A stretch of DNA of 64,000 nt from Arthrinium phaeospermum (taxonomy: Eukaryota; Ascomycota; Sordariomycetes; Amphisphaeriales; Apiosporaceae), in assembly GCA_006503535.1 (NCBI GenBank), contig QYRS01000009.1, positions 2,542,001 through 2,606,000 of the forward strand, in the 5' to 3' direction. The notes beneath the pieces are model-generated. The model made no database searches. It saw only the letters and a list, made by a program, of their open reading frames with translations, and was not told the DNA's origin. The position numbers were made by a program, and so were the translations under genes. Positions 1-11,978 of the stretch are shown in pieces (within the stretch, counting starts at the first letter, position 1; every line of letters begins with the position of its first letter).

Positions 1-819
1 GGAAAACAAGAGAGGGGTTGGTTGTCACGATGTGTTACGATTCTACGTTCTATGTCCGGTGTTCTTTTTTCGGGTGATGGACTAAGATTCAAGTTGAAGG
101 GGGAGTTATACCTATACTATACTGTCGGTGTGTAGTATTCAACTGCATGTTGTTTCATATGTATGATACGAAGGCGGGGGGATGTGTTAGGATACATGAT
201 GGACGGAGGGGATGGTTCAAGGGAAAGTGATATGATACCCGGAGGAGGAAATTTGTTCGTTTTGGATCTTGTCAGAAACCATTTTACCTTTGAAATGAAA
301 TTGTACATGCGTACATACTTTTGTACGCAGGCAATTGCTTCTATACGCAAGCCTGTTTCTGATGATCTTCTGTTGGCCTGAGTGAACCTCTTTCGTCTTG
401 AGATGGCACAATGCATATAGGTCTGCTCCATACGTCTTGCCGAATGCTGACTACTGAGTGATCCAGCGACTCTGACTGGCCAACTGCCCCTTGGAGAACG
501 CAGAGCAACCCGAGGAAGATCAGCTATGTACATTATTTAGCAACTGGAAGACACTATATGCATCAACATGCTAACCGCCCCAAGAGCCCCAAGTCCAAAG
601 TAATGCGTTTGTCATTTCGTGTCGTGATCCTATATATGACTGCCAAAGTAAACAGACACCAATACGCCATACATACAATAGGCATATAAAAAAAACTTCC
701 AAAGGAACTATACCGCGGAAGCAGGCCGCCATGCATCCACACGCATGCACCACACCAACACAATATCCATGCACCCAATTCCATGATCGTCAAAAAATAC
801 CCTTTCTCTCGTCTCATCA
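1..819. other. Intergenic, no gene seen
   Basis: Both strands carry only short overlapping open frames with no protein-like composition or recognisable motif. The right part is the 3' flank of the minus-strand BRCT gene. The left part may hold the flank of a gene outside the window. No RNA gene, array or repeat is evident. Confidence 0.5.
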
Positions 820-3533
820 TCAATGACGCCGACTCCTCCGCACCGCCCCACTCGCCGTCGGTCCCGCCCGAAACGTCTCCATCGTCACCGGCTCCTCCCG
901 CCGCTGAAGAAGCACCTTTTCCTCCTCGAGCGCCGCGCCGCTTCCCGCCTTCATGCGGGCCATGATGAGCCTGCGATGGTTCTCGGCCTCGGGGTTGTCG
1001 TAGTTGATCTGCGTTGCGGGCGGTTTCGTGGAAGCGCCGTCCTCGTCCAGGATGGTGTTGTCCTGGCTGGCCGAGCCGCCCTCGAGGCTGTTGAGGGAGT
1101 CGATGCGCGTAGGGAGCCGGGTCGTCGTGGATCCGCCAGCAGCGGCAGTACCGTTGTTACTGTTGTCGCCGCTCGCCGACGAAGTGGCGGACGCGTTGCT
1201 GATGACGCGTCCAAAGACTTCGCGCTTGCGTCGGGGAGCGGGAGCACGACCCGACCCGTCGCCCGCGCCGTTCGGGATCAGGTTGACGAGACGATTGGCC
1301 ATGGCCTCGCGCTCCGCCATCTTCGCGGCCTCTTTTGCTGCTGCTTCTTTAGCTGCCTCTTTTTCCGCCTCGGCCTTCCGTTGGCGTGATCGCGCGAGGT
1401 CATCGGCTGAAGGGGGGAGCCGGATAGACGCCGCCTCGTCCGACTCATCGCCGTCGCCACCGTCCGAGTCGGCTACGGTGGCGCCCGACTGGAACCGCCG
1501 CAGAGGTTTTCGATGCGACCCACCATCGGTTTTGGATGGCGCATCTGATGCCTGTTTGCCGTTGCTGTTCAAAGACGCTCCAGATGCTTCGGAGAGAGGA
1601 TGAGGTTCCGCGCCTGTATCAGCAAACTCTTGCGGTTGGGTAGGTGCAGTCTCGTAGTGTGAAGTTTCTTCAGGTAGGGCGTTTTTCGTCGAGGCCCTGC
1701 TGTCATCCCGGAAAGCGCTCTCGTCAAGTACGCTGCCCTGAGAGCGGCGACCCGATGTGGGCTTCTTGTAGACAGGTTCAGACCTCGTCCTCGCCAGCTT
1801 TTTGTCTTGCCTCTGAAGGTCCGGATCGACGTCGATCGAGTGCCGCTGCTTCAGCTCTGGGAACATGTACCGCTCCCACCAGGGTATCAGGCAGCCGGTC
1901 GAGATGCACTGCCATAGCCACTCGGCATTCACCACGGGGATCTTGGAGAGAATGGCAAAATCCAACTTCTGCCTCCGGACGTCCTTGAGAGAAGGGCACA
2001 CCAGCAAAGAGCTTTGAGAGTTCAGCCTCTCAGCATACTTGGCGCCCAATTGCGACACCGTCTTCTCGACTTGGTTCAGCTGCTCATTCTTGAAACCCGC
2101 GGTACAGATAGTAAGCTCCTGGAACCCGTCGATGGGAAATAGGGGGAACGGTTTTCCCAGGACGTGCTCGTTGGGATGAAACAGGCGCCTGTTGTGAATG
2201 CACCGCTCGAGATAGAATTCGGTAATGATATGAACTCCTTCGGGTAGGGTGGGATGCGTATCGGGCTGCGAGGACTGTGGCACAATCAAGAAGCGCTGGT
2301 CGACCGGTTCGGGATGCGACGCAGACGCCACATCGGCAAGCGACGAGGAGACTACTCCGCCATGTGACACCAGATGCTCGCAGACAATCTGGGAACGCTT
2401 TGTGGGGAATCCGTGGACGAAGAACCTGCAGGACGAGAAGACGCCGCCTTCTGGGAGTGGCGTAGGGTCCGCGCTCGACATCGAGCGCGACAGCTGGCTG
2501 CTTTCCGAAGCTTGCGGCACGGGCGCCTGGTCTATGGCAGACATGCTGGCCGCCCGAGAATCCAGAGCCGGCCTCGACAAGTCCATCGACGACCTCTTCA
2601 CAATCATCTCGCCCCAGATATTGTTGCCGCCCTTGGCGAGCTTCATGCTGGCCGTCTTCCGAAGCTTCCTCCGCCCTTCCTCCGGGGGCGCCCCCGAGCC
2701 GTCGCGCGGCCGCTTCGCCGAGAGCGGGAGCTGCTTGACCACCTTGCGCGCGCCTCTTCCTTGCCGCTCCGGCGGGAACAGCGGGTCGTAGCAGGCCTCG
2801 TCCAGGATCATGCCGCGGTCGACGCTGTCGTTGAGCCACAGGAGCGAGACGGTGGTGATGTCCCAGTCGCGGGCCGCCATGTACTTCTTGCCCTCGGGCT
2901 TGCAGACGATGAGGTGGGTGACCTTCCTAGAGAGATCGCCCGTGTACTCGCCGCCGTTGGCCCGGACCGTCTCCTCGATGTACAGGCGGTCGTGCTCCTC
3001 GAAGCCCGTGAGGCACACGAGCAGCCGCCCCGGCTCCCGCTCCTCAGCGTGTTGGCTGTCCGGGTTGGCGCCGCGCGCCTCGAACGGTTTTAGCTGCCAG
3101 CGGGCCTCGAGCGCGGCGAAGTCGATGTCCTGGTCCTCGACCCAGAGACTGCGGACGGCGTTGATCCAGCCCACGGCCATGGGCTTGATGTCGGGGCGCT
3201 CGCGGGCGACATGGCGGTACTTGGGGGTGTCGTAGTCGCCGACGATGAGGTGGGTTACGTCGGGGGTCAGGTCGTACTTGTGAACGCCTCCCAAATCGGC
3301 CGTCCTTGTGGCGATCTCGGTCTAGAGGTGGTGGGCAGGCAAGTGTTAGTCAATTGGGAAAACATGCGGACGGCAGTTAGATGGAAGTCTCGACAAAGTG
3401 ACGCGAGTCCAAACAAAGATTGACGTACTCTCTGGTCGGGCGGGATGCTTGTGCAGCAGACGACGACACCGGCGAAGGGCTGCGAGGGGTCGAAGGCCGT
3501 CCCACCATTCTCTGAGGTAGGCGGCGAGTTCAT
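820..3533 (-). CDS. Dpb11/Rad4(Cut5)/TopBP1-type four-BRCT replication and checkpoint scaffold
   Basis: Two exons, 3533..3429 and 3321..820, give 868 aa. The intron has GTACGT at the donor and TCTAG at the acceptor, in phase 0, and it joins VVCCTSIPPDQR to TEIATRTADLGGVHKYDL, restoring the first BRCT. BRCT repeats lie near residues 18-105, 134-215, 330-415 and 432-520. The first includes the family signature DLTPDVTHLIVGDYDTPKYR. The tail (520-868) is low-complexity, charged and Ser-rich with a KEAAAKEAAK coiled stretch. In the family these repeats bind phosphorylated Sld3/Sld2 and the 9-1-1 clamp, linking CDK-dependent replication origin firing to Mec1/ATR checkpoint signalling in the nucleus. 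The start is the ATG of MNSPPTSENGG; it has the residues just before BRCT1 and fits a usual short leader. The upstream in-frame ATG near 3602 would add an unlikely hydrophobic leader. Confidence 0.93.
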
Positions 3534-6500
3534 CGCTGGCTTAGCAACAGCAGTGACGCATTCCAGGCAGGTAACCGACACCCAAGAAAGACCAATTACC
3601 AAAGAAAACAGACAGAATTGGAGCGAGTCGAGGTCGGCAGGCGTTGAAGAAATAAATACAGTATAAGTATGTAGTGCCTGGCATCAACCCACTGCTGCAA
3701 ATGCTGTAATGTAATGTTTTGGGTGCAGGTGTGGTTCCAAGGTAAATGCCGTTGCCGTTGCCAATGTTGCTTCGAATCAGTCCAAATCAATTAATTGTGG
3801 CGCGTCAAAGCCCAGTCGAAGTCGCGTTGAGCCGAATTGCTGGACGATCCATTGAAGGGCGGGCTTGGCGGGTGCGAAGTGGGGCACCACTTATCGCGTC
3901 CCCGCTAGTGCCCTTGTCTTTCTCAACGTCACCTCGTCAACACCATCCGCCGCCAACGCTCTTATAAACAATGGTAGCTGGCAGGGACGTCAATCTCTTT
4001 GTTGGAGCTTGGTAACTGCATCGCGCTTATTAATCCGTGGTCATTGGACTGCCTCGGAAATGCTACGCCATCAATGGTGCGCAGTCTTCTTAGGATTGCG
4101 GTAGCGGATAGGGGTATCGACCACTAGCATACTTTTGGGTGCATGAAGCAATCATCCCTCAACTCCGACCAAGTGCCAACAATGACATAATACTTATACC
4201 GACAGTACGGCCAATTGGTACAGGGTTAAGTTGCCACGCTGTGTAGTCAGTCTATCTGTTGTGGCCCGAATATCACCACAGTTGGGCGGGTGACAACTAA
4301 CACGATGGCTCAGTCCAGATCGAAGATTAATTGAAGCTCGCCGGTATGTTACGATGTACATAGAAGGAAGCTCAAGTAGCTACAGCTCCAGAGTTAGCTG
4401 CTGTCTATGGCATCGGAGAGCAGGCCCGATATGGAATTCCAGTAGGTAAAAGCCGGCCTCATGATAAGAGGCATCACTGTAAGTAGACAAGCTCCAGAGA
4501 TAGAAATTATGCCAGGCAAATTGCATCTTCCATATCAATCTTCGCCTTGTATACAAATAACTGTTGCGGCAAAATGATGTAAATGGCGTTAATGTGGCAG
4601 CCTAAATGATGCTGGGAGCTTGAGGGTTTGACTCGTGAATGGTGTGGCAGTGGTGATGCGAAACTCCCAATGATCTTGTGTGTGCTGTTCGATTCTATTT
4701 TGGCCAGCTACGGGGAGTGATTGTAGCGCAAAAAAGGTAGTTACAGCTGTTGTAGTGGTGTTGTGTGGTAGGTGACTTATAAGTAGTTGCTCATCTGCTG
4801 TGGTCTTCAGGTCTGGAAGGTATGAACTAGGTGTGTATAAGCTGCGTTTACGGATCACGAGATACGAAGTAACGAGCATCATGAAATAAGGTCAATCAGG
4901 TCGTGTGGTGGTTGGGTGGGAAGCCGTGGTGTTTGCCCTAGAGGTGCCTTGGTGGTGGTCAAGTTGGCCAACCAACCTGGAGCTTTCTTCCAGGCAACCG
5001 ACCATTGCCCAGGCCGCCCATATCTTATCTTTAGGCAATCAGCAAACCGAACTGACCCTTAAGTAACGCAATTACAATCAAACCATCACCACCTGGGCGA
5101 GTACAGGTCCGTTGGCGCAGCGGTATGTACGACGACCCCATGCACAAATCAAATTCCCGGAAACAGACAAGCCACGGTGGTCCCTGGCCCTGTTAGGAGC
5201 GGCTTCTGGACTGCGCAGAAAGAGGCGGGTGGGCAACGATCTAGTAGGCACACAGTAACAAAACACTTATTCAAAGGATGTGCCTGGTCCAGAAGCACAG
5301 CTCAGGAGGGGGCGCTCATTCGAGGGCCTAGTAGACGGTTTAGTTTTTCTTCTTTATTTGTATGTGAGATGCGATTTATTTTCTTCCTGCTTGAGAAGCG
5401 GTTCCCGCTGATGCTTATCTTATGAGTTTGTTCGTTGTTGTGAAAAAAGAATCCTGTAAGTCGCCTTTGCAGAGATTTGAACTGTCTACCTCTGGATTGT
5501 ACCATGCGTACAACCGCTCAAACACTCCCACCTCGCCGCAGTCGCGCGCCTAAGCCTGGAATTCAAAGTCACCCAGATCGGCGGTGCCGTCGTTGCTGTC
5601 GGCGTCTTACACTTAACGGCGACGGAGTGGGTACCGGGTCCTCCCCGCAGCCGCCTACCCAGCGACCCCGATTCGACGCAGCACCACCTCCCGTCCGACA
5701 ACCACTGCCCGCAATCCTGGCCAACGAGGTAGCGCAGCGGGTTGTCACATCATCGACACCCGCGACCCGGCCAACGAGAACTTCGTGGCCAAGCAACAAC
5801 TGCTCGACTTACTCGGCTAAGGAACGCCTACTCTGCCACTCCCTCCCCTCCTTTCTCACCCTGTCGCCGCTGCCGAGCGCACCCTCTCCCCTCCAGATCT
5901 CTCTCATAGAACCCTGTTTGGAACCCGTTGTTTGAGCCTCGTAAAGGAGAACAAGCGGACAGGCTAGAACTCCGGCACGGACGACAATCAGGCAAGGACG
6001 TCTGATGAGTCGGGATAGATGCCTTGCTTCCATTCCTAATAACGCCTGTGCTCCCGGTTTCCGTCCCCGTTCGTGACGTATCCTGCATCCCACTGGTATC
6101 CCACGAACCTTTTCTCCTTCGATGTTATTTAGGAGAAATGGGTGCAGTTACCAGGTCTTTTTCCTGTGCTTGAATGGGAAATTGTTGGCAAGAACACAAG
6201 GCTTTTCTGGTTGGCAATTTGAAGGTAATTCAGATGAAGGCATGTGTCAAGGTGCTAAAAGAGACAATGGCGTTTGGGCTGGAGAGTTAGTCGATCATTT
6301 TACGGCTCGGTATGGCGGCCCGGATCGAGATCGGGATTGGTGTGGGGGTCGGTTGTAGAGGACATCATGTCGATTGATTTGCGCACTGGCTATCGGATGG
6401 GATGAGATGGCTTCAGAAACGACGCCATCTGAGTTCTGGCTGGCAGTTCTTACTAATAACCCTGCTTAGCCGTACTACATCTTATTACTTCAATGACGTG

Positions 6501-6676
6501 CCCTCTTTATAAAAATATGCTATACTACTTACGTATATTGTTTATCCAAGCTTATAGGCCGCCATAGTTATACATCTGACGTGTTGTCAGTATCCCTGCC
6601 ACGATGTGTAAATTCAGTTGCATCACAGGCAAACGATGATGCAATTACTGCATTCCGAAATCCTCGTTTTCTTCTT
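3534..6676. other. 3.1 kb intergenic region with tRNA-like fragments and a possible orphan exon
   Basis: I see no convincing gene. A 62-nt stretch at 5107-5168 resembles a truncated tRNA: the ends GTCCGTT and AACAGAC could pair in 6 of 7 positions and it holds a GGCGCAGCGG D-arm-like core. A second weak tRNA-like stretch lies near 5463-5535 on the minus strand. At 5749-5820 (plus) a frame reads IIDTRDPANENFVAKQQLL and ends in a TAA; it looks protein-like but has no identifiable upstream exons. The rest is non-coding in appearance, including the divergent promoter of the BRCT gene at 3534-4100. Confidence 0.4.
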
Positions 6677-7629
6677 TTAAGAGCTAGGTAATTCGAAACG
6701 GCGCTGCTGAGCCTGCCTGGCGTCCGCTTCATGCATCGGGGGCACGTAATCTCCATCCGCCTCATGGAGAGGGTTGCCTCCAACCTCGGCGTCGGGGTGG
6801 TTCTCGTTGCCGTCGACTTCCGCACCCATGCTGCCTCCTGACGGGTGCAGATTTACAACCGCCGCCCCTCCCTTTGTTCTATTCCTCTTCTTCCTCTTCC
6901 ATGTGCGGAAGGACCACCACATCCCCGCCACGAAGAGGAGCAAGGCCACTACGACCCCGACAATAATGCCAACCAATGTGCCCGTCGGGAGTGGCTTGTC
7001 ACCCGCAATTGGCTCCCCAGTCGCCGTCTGCCAAACAGTCGCTGTTGGTGACGGTGGCGAGCTGCCGGAAGCCGAGGAGGAGGTCGCCGTGGAGGCGGCG
7101 GTTACGCCACCGCCCGCAGAGCTGCTTTCGGGCGTCTCCTCGCCGGTGATGTTGAAATAGTGCGATGTGGCTTGGTCATGCCCGTTGGTGGCCAGCAGAT
7201 AATACACATTATTGGACGAGGGATCCAGACCCCCGTACGACACCTTCCACTCATAGGTAGAGCTTTGGAGAGACTCTTTTTTTGCATTTTTGTCAGCTAA
7301 GTTACTGAGTATGAGTTTTCGATAGACGAGATAGTAGTAATGGTAATTACGGTGATGATCCCGTTTTGGCACTTACTTTCGAGACTGACGTGAGGCCCGC
7401 CCTGGGCGTCGCCGGGAGAGTTGTCCTGCCACAGCTGCATCTCGGAGCTGCCTTCGCCACTTAGGCGCCATTCCAGGATGATACTTGTGCCTATGCGGTA
7501 CTGCTTATTATTCGAATAGTCCTTTGCCGGCCCGGCGGTCCATGGGCTTAGAAAGCTGCCGGCTTGGACTGTGGTAACCAGCAAAGTGACGATACTCTCC
7601 CAGTATACCATGGACTGCATCAGATTCAT
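6677..7629 (-). CDS. Secreted/single-pass membrane protein with Kre9/Knh1-like ectodomain, copy 1
   Basis: Two exons, 7629..7377 and 7275..6677, give 283 aa. The intron has a GTAAGT donor and is in phase 1. An N-terminal signal peptide (cleavage likely after VQA, about residue 23) leads a domain of about 100 residues with an SPWTAG start, an ILEW strand, YEWKV and a closing SHYFNITG. This layout is like the Ig-like domain of Kre9/Knh1-type, Ser-Thr-rich wall proteins. A Ser/Thr/Pro stalk (133-170), a strong membrane span (about 184-206) and an RTWKRKKRNR stop-transfer follow. The roughly 70-residue cytoplasmic tail carries two HEAD motifs (PLHEAD and PMHEAD). The role is probably at the cell surface or wall; the exact function is unknown. 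The next gene upstream is a paralogue in the same direction. In-frame ATGs at 7620 and 7611 are alternative starts. Confidence 0.75.
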
Positions 7630-8310
7630 TGTTGCCGTCTGTGGTCGGTAGGTGAAGTTAAAGATCGAGGGAACGAAAAAAAGCCCAGCCCAAATGCACC
7701 CGGAACTCAAGCAGCAGTGGCTTTAAATCTTCCTCCTCTGGATATGCCAGCCTCGCGAAGCCTCACAGACACAATGGCGCCACGCTGGGAAGTATGGCTT
7801 TTTTGCTTCCATATCCCGGTCTTATCAGGCGCCACACCAAGCCATAGTGCTCCCCCGTCTTCAGCTGAGACCATTTAGCGCCTGTACGATGAGAAGGAAT
7901 ACCAGTAGGATGAAAGAACGTTGACCAGAGATCCTCCACCTTCTACCACTACAGCACCTTGTTTGCTACGGCCCCAGCCAAGCTCCATCCTCCTTCATAA
8001 CTCCTGTACCAGCCCCATCGTGGAGATCCCAGATATAATTGGACAGCCTTGCTTGCTTGTATGTTTGGTCCACAACCCCGGTCGGGAATTTGTTTCAGGA
8101 TTGCCGATTGGAGTAAACGAGCCGCTTTCTTTCCTGGTGTTTTCATTTTCGTGGGAATTTGGTTCGTTCGCTGCGTCTGAGGCTGGGGAAACTACTATCG
8201 ACCCGGAGACATGGCGAACACAATGTCTTGTAGCTTACGATACGGTTCTTAGAAGCCAGTTCCTTTTCCTCCTGTCAAAAATCGAGTGGTGTGATATAAT
8301 ACTGTTAATT
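7630..8310. other. Intergenic spacer between tandem paralogues
   Basis: This 0.68 kb lies between the start of copy 1 and the stop of copy 2, so it should hold the promoter of copy 1. An open frame crosses it on the plus strand but is antisense to copy 2 and has no protein-like features. No repeat or RNA gene is visible. Confidence 0.5.
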
Positions 8311-9050
8311 CTACTTGCCGCCGACTTGGTGAACAGGATGCGATACACCAGGCTGCACTTCCACCTCGCTGACCTGGGTACCTCCAATCTTAGAGCCATA
8401 AGTGGTGTTCTTGTGATCGACCGCCACACCAGGACTGCCCACAACCGCCATCTCTCCTCCCATCCGCTTCTTCTCCCTATGCGCTCGGGCTACCCACCAC
8501 CCCAGCCCTGCAAACATGATGATCACGCCCACGACGATCCCCACGAAGATTCCCGTTGCCGCGCCGTCCGAAAGCGTTTTGTCACGGGAGCCGGTCGCAG
8601 TCGGTGCCGACGGACTGTTGGCGGTGATGTTGAAGTAGTGCGTGGTCGCGCTATCGTTTCCGTTGGTCACCCGTATGTGAAATATGTTGGTGAACGAAAG
8701 GTTGAACTCGACGGCCGACACGATCCAGGTAAACCTCGTGCCTTGGATCCCATCTTGATATTGCGTCAGCAAAATGAAGATAGTATGGGGCAGGCGGCTC
8801 CCTACTCACCCTCAATAGTTCCAGACACACCACTCAGGGTGCCTCCTGGCCAAGACTGTTGGACCAATTTCAGCTCGTAGGGCGGCTCGCCACTGTCCAG
8901 ACTCCATTCGATAGTCATTCGGTCGCCGACCACAAGTTGCTTGTTGTCCGAATAGTCCCTATCAGTACCCGCGGTCCACGGGCTTAAAACATTGCCTGCC
9001 TGTACTGCGGAGACAAGGAGGAAGGCAAGAGCACATCTCCAGAAGGCCAT
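8311..9050 (-). CDS. Secreted/single-pass membrane protein with Kre9/Knh1-like ectodomain, copy 2
   Basis: Two exons, 9050..8810 and 8753..8311, give 227 aa. The intron has a GTGAGT donor and is in phase 1. A signal peptide (MAFWRCALAFLLVSAVQA) is followed by LSPWTAG, DYSDNKQ and MTIEW, matching copy 1 in order and spacing, then by TRFTWIVS and a closing THYFNITA. A short stalk leads to a membrane span at about 148-169 (FVGIVVGVIIMFAGLGWWVA) and a basic stop-transfer RAHREKKR. The tail of about 50 residues is unlike that of copy 1. The intron sits at the same point of the domain and in the same phase as in copy 1, which supports duplication. An in-frame ATG at 9083 would add 11 residues ahead of the signal peptide and is less likely. 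The role is probably at the cell surface; the function is unknown. Confidence 0.75.
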
Positions 9051-9988
9051 TGATCGTGCAGGGCTCGTCGCTTTGGTATACATGGTTGACTGTAAAAGGC
9101 AAATGCCTCGAATCGTCGGACTAGAAACCAAGGAAACGCCCAATCTCGAGCGGAGAAGAAGGCGACATTTGTAGCCCAGTCGATATATGTCAGATAACAG
9201 ACCGTGGTGGCTTGCTCGGTTTCTTGGTTCCTCCGAGACTTGCATATACTACTAGGACGCTTCTCTTGGCATAGGATGACTGCATCTATCCTTTCACTAC
9301 CCAGCCGTACTGGGCGCCACATCGCGCCATAGCGCAATCTCGTGGTAAGCTGAATACTAAGCAGGCATCTGGGCCCTTCCATGCCGAATAACAGATGTGC
9401 GGGGGGTAGAAATGCCGGTTCCTGGGTTCGGCCCAATCATGAGAGGCACGTTAGGAACGCGAGCCCAGCAATTCGTCAAGTGGGTTGGAATCTTATCACC
9501 GTTACAACTGTCTCTATGAAATCCGTTATACTGTGGTTGTGGTAGTATACATTATTCGTATATAGGTAAGAGTTGCTCAATATCTCTATTCATAGCGAGA
9601 TAGAGGAAATGGCAATACGGTGAATTGTTCGAACGGAGAAAAGGGGTTAGGTTAGTTACTCCGACACGAAAATGCAAAGTGTGGTCAACCCAAGAGGGTC
9701 ACATCCAGAAGAGACATTATCGACGGGCTTGCTCCCCATTATTCAAGGCTGGATACAATGGAGCTTTTTATGCAAATCTCAATATTACAAGCAGTAGTAG
9801 TGTTTGCCACCTTTGAGTCGTTGGCGTGATACGATAGCCATCAGTGGTGGGCAGCTGGCAGCCGGGCCGGTGGCGGCTTATCCGCTCAAAGATATATCTG
9901 CAGCAAACGCTACGTACTTGATTCTTCTCTTTGACTCAGTAATCAACCTCTCCAAGCGATTCTCGATAACCACCCCAGACAAAACAAG
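9051..9988. other. Intergenic, divergent promoter region
   Basis: About 0.9 kb between the divergent Kre9-like gene and the Nudix gene. No protein-like frame, RNA gene or repeat was recognised. Confidence 0.5.
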
Positions 9989-10845
9989 ATGGCGTCCAAA
10001 ACCGCCAAAGTCACTGGCAGGGAGCCTCTCGTACGCATCTCTGATTTCTGCATGCTTCGGGATTCATACTGACGCAGAACCTAGGAGAATAAGGACGCGA
10101 AGTGGATCAACCTGGAAAAGTAAGCAACTGGTGTTACTATACTTTCCACATCGCGGGCCATCCCACAGTACTATCTCCGAGAGGGAATGAATCTGACATA
10201 TCCCAACCCCCACAAAGAATCACGTACCAGGACGAAAAAGGCAACGAGAGATCCTGGGAAGGCACGAGACGCACCACCAAGCCCAAGGGCAGCGCCGTCG
10301 ACGCCATCCAGATCGTGGCCGTCCTGGAGAAGGCGACGGGCCCCGAGCTGCTGCTGGAGAAGCAGTTCCGCCCGCCCGCCGACAAGATCGTCGTCGAGCT
10401 CCCGGCCGGGCTCGTCGACGCCGGCGAGTCGCCCGAGCAGGCCGCCGTGCGCGAGCTCCTGGAGGAGACGGGCTATGTGGGCACCGTCATCCCGGATCGC
10501 AGCGGCGGGCCCCGGCCTGTTCTTCATAGTTGTGAGTCACTACCGCCGCCTACTACAGATAGCTCTACCATCAGGGGTATGAACACTGACTTGACTATTC
10601 CTATAGCTCCTGCTTCGTCAAGCTCGTGCAACTATGTGATCCATGTCAAGATCGATCTCAACGATCCTGCGAACCAGAAGCCCAAGTCACAGCTGGAGGA
10701 AGGAGAGTTCATCGAGTGCTTCTCGGTGCCCCTGAAGGATCTCTACATGGAGTGCCGGGCGCTGGAAGCTCAGGGGTACGCCATCGATGGCAAACTCGGT
10801 ACATTTGCCGAGGGTCTCGAGATGTCCAAGATGTGGCAGGTATGA
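9989..10845 (+). CDS. Nudix hydrolase, ADP-ribose/NDP-sugar pyrophosphatase (Ysa1/NUDT5-like)
   Basis: Four exons, 9989..10030, 10085..10119, 10218..10531 and 10607..10845, give 209 aa. All introns are GT-AG, and the lengths 42+35+314+239 total 630 nt. Exon 1 codes for only 14 residues and exon 2 for about 12. The Nudix box fits GX5EX7REUXEEXGU exactly: G90, E96, R104, E105, E108, E109 and G111. Around it are VVELPAGLVDAGE and the Ysa1-type ending EFIECFSVPL...GYAIDGKLGTFAEG. The family hydrolyses ADP-ribose to AMP and ribose-5-phosphate in a metal-dependent reaction, clearing a toxic NAD breakdown product. The start codon context is CAAGATGG. Reading through the last intron would insert about 25 residues of low-complexity sequence into the fold, so it is spliced out here. 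The subfamily rests on similarity recalled by eye. Confidence 0.92.
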
Positions 10846-11978
10846 GCCCACGTGCCTTGTACCGCACGGTTTCGATCCAGACACCACCTGTGCACACCAC
10901 TTGGACGGATCCATACATAAAGATTATGATAGATGAGTCCCCGTGACCTGACGTAAATTCTATCACGTCATATAGAAACGTGATCATTTAATGTCTACAA
11001 AAAACGACGCTGTAAAATGACTGATATGTGTGTTTGTGCAGGCTATACGGTCAAATTTGGTTTTTTCTTTCTTTTTCGCAAGGCAGACTCGAGCCTGGCT
11101 GTTTGGGCGTCCATTGCCAACTCAAGTGTTTTGGAACTACTGCACCTGTGCAAACACATCAACAAGACTCGCTCAGTTCGGGCACCCGTTCTCCATCTCG
11201 TCGTGTGTGAGAAGAACGATGGCGTGTGCGTGGCTGCTTACTCGCGTCTTGGCGCCACGAGCTCATCCCTTGGGTAGTCGGCGAGCCTGGCTGGCTGCCA
11301 CCAAACATGGCATGCATCAGCAACCTGGCCAGAGGTCAGGCACACGTCAAATGGAGATGGTAACTAAGTATACGTGCCCATTGGCTATCTGCATTCAGAG
11401 CAGGTTGGTGGGTTTCAATATCTTGGGGGCTCAGGGGTACGTACCTGCTGGTAGTCCTCGAGAAACCGTTTAGGCTGTGGCTGGCTGTGTCTTGCCTCCA
11501 GCGCCAATCAAGATACGAAGCGGATGCCAGATCATCGCTGCGTTGGGCGTCATACAATGCGCAACACACCATGTTCATCCTTGAGAAAATAGGGGGACTC
11601 TGGTATCATATCATATTGTGATATCTCCGTAAGGCAGACAGCTGCCTGGGTGTTGGGAAGTTGGTCGCGAACCCCGAAATTTTGTTGCGGCCCTCCCATC
11701 TTATAATTCATGGCGTCTGTGGCTGACGTTCTGTACAAGGCACATAGGTAGGCGTACCAGCTGATTTCGCCCAGGGCTGCGTGAGGCTCCCCCAGTAGAA
11801 CTCCTCATGAAGCCCCCACGTGGACCACCCGCTCCCTTCACAAGGCATTCCCGGCCCTGTCAAAATCGGTCGCAACAAGATCATCTTATAACCCCCAATT
11901 TCCTTGTTGGGTTCTGTCTAACAGACTTCCCCCTGTTTGAGTCTGTGTCCCCTTAGGTAACACCCATCATAAGCCATC
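10846..11978. other. Intergenic, no gene seen
   Basis: About 1.1 kb between two plus-strand genes. It holds the 3' flank of the Nudix gene and the promoter of the HeLo-like gene. Open frames here are T-rich or low complexity without motifs. Confidence 0.5.

Noticed and set aside
5463..5535. tRNA-like sequence on the minus strand
   Set aside because: A TTCAAAT T-loop and GAGCGGTT D-loop are visible, but the acceptor and T stems do not pair; too weak to call a tRNA gene.
7921..8880. 319-codon open frame on the plus strand
   Set aside because: Much of it is the antisense of the second Kre9-like gene, whose signal peptide, membrane span and splice sites are convincing.
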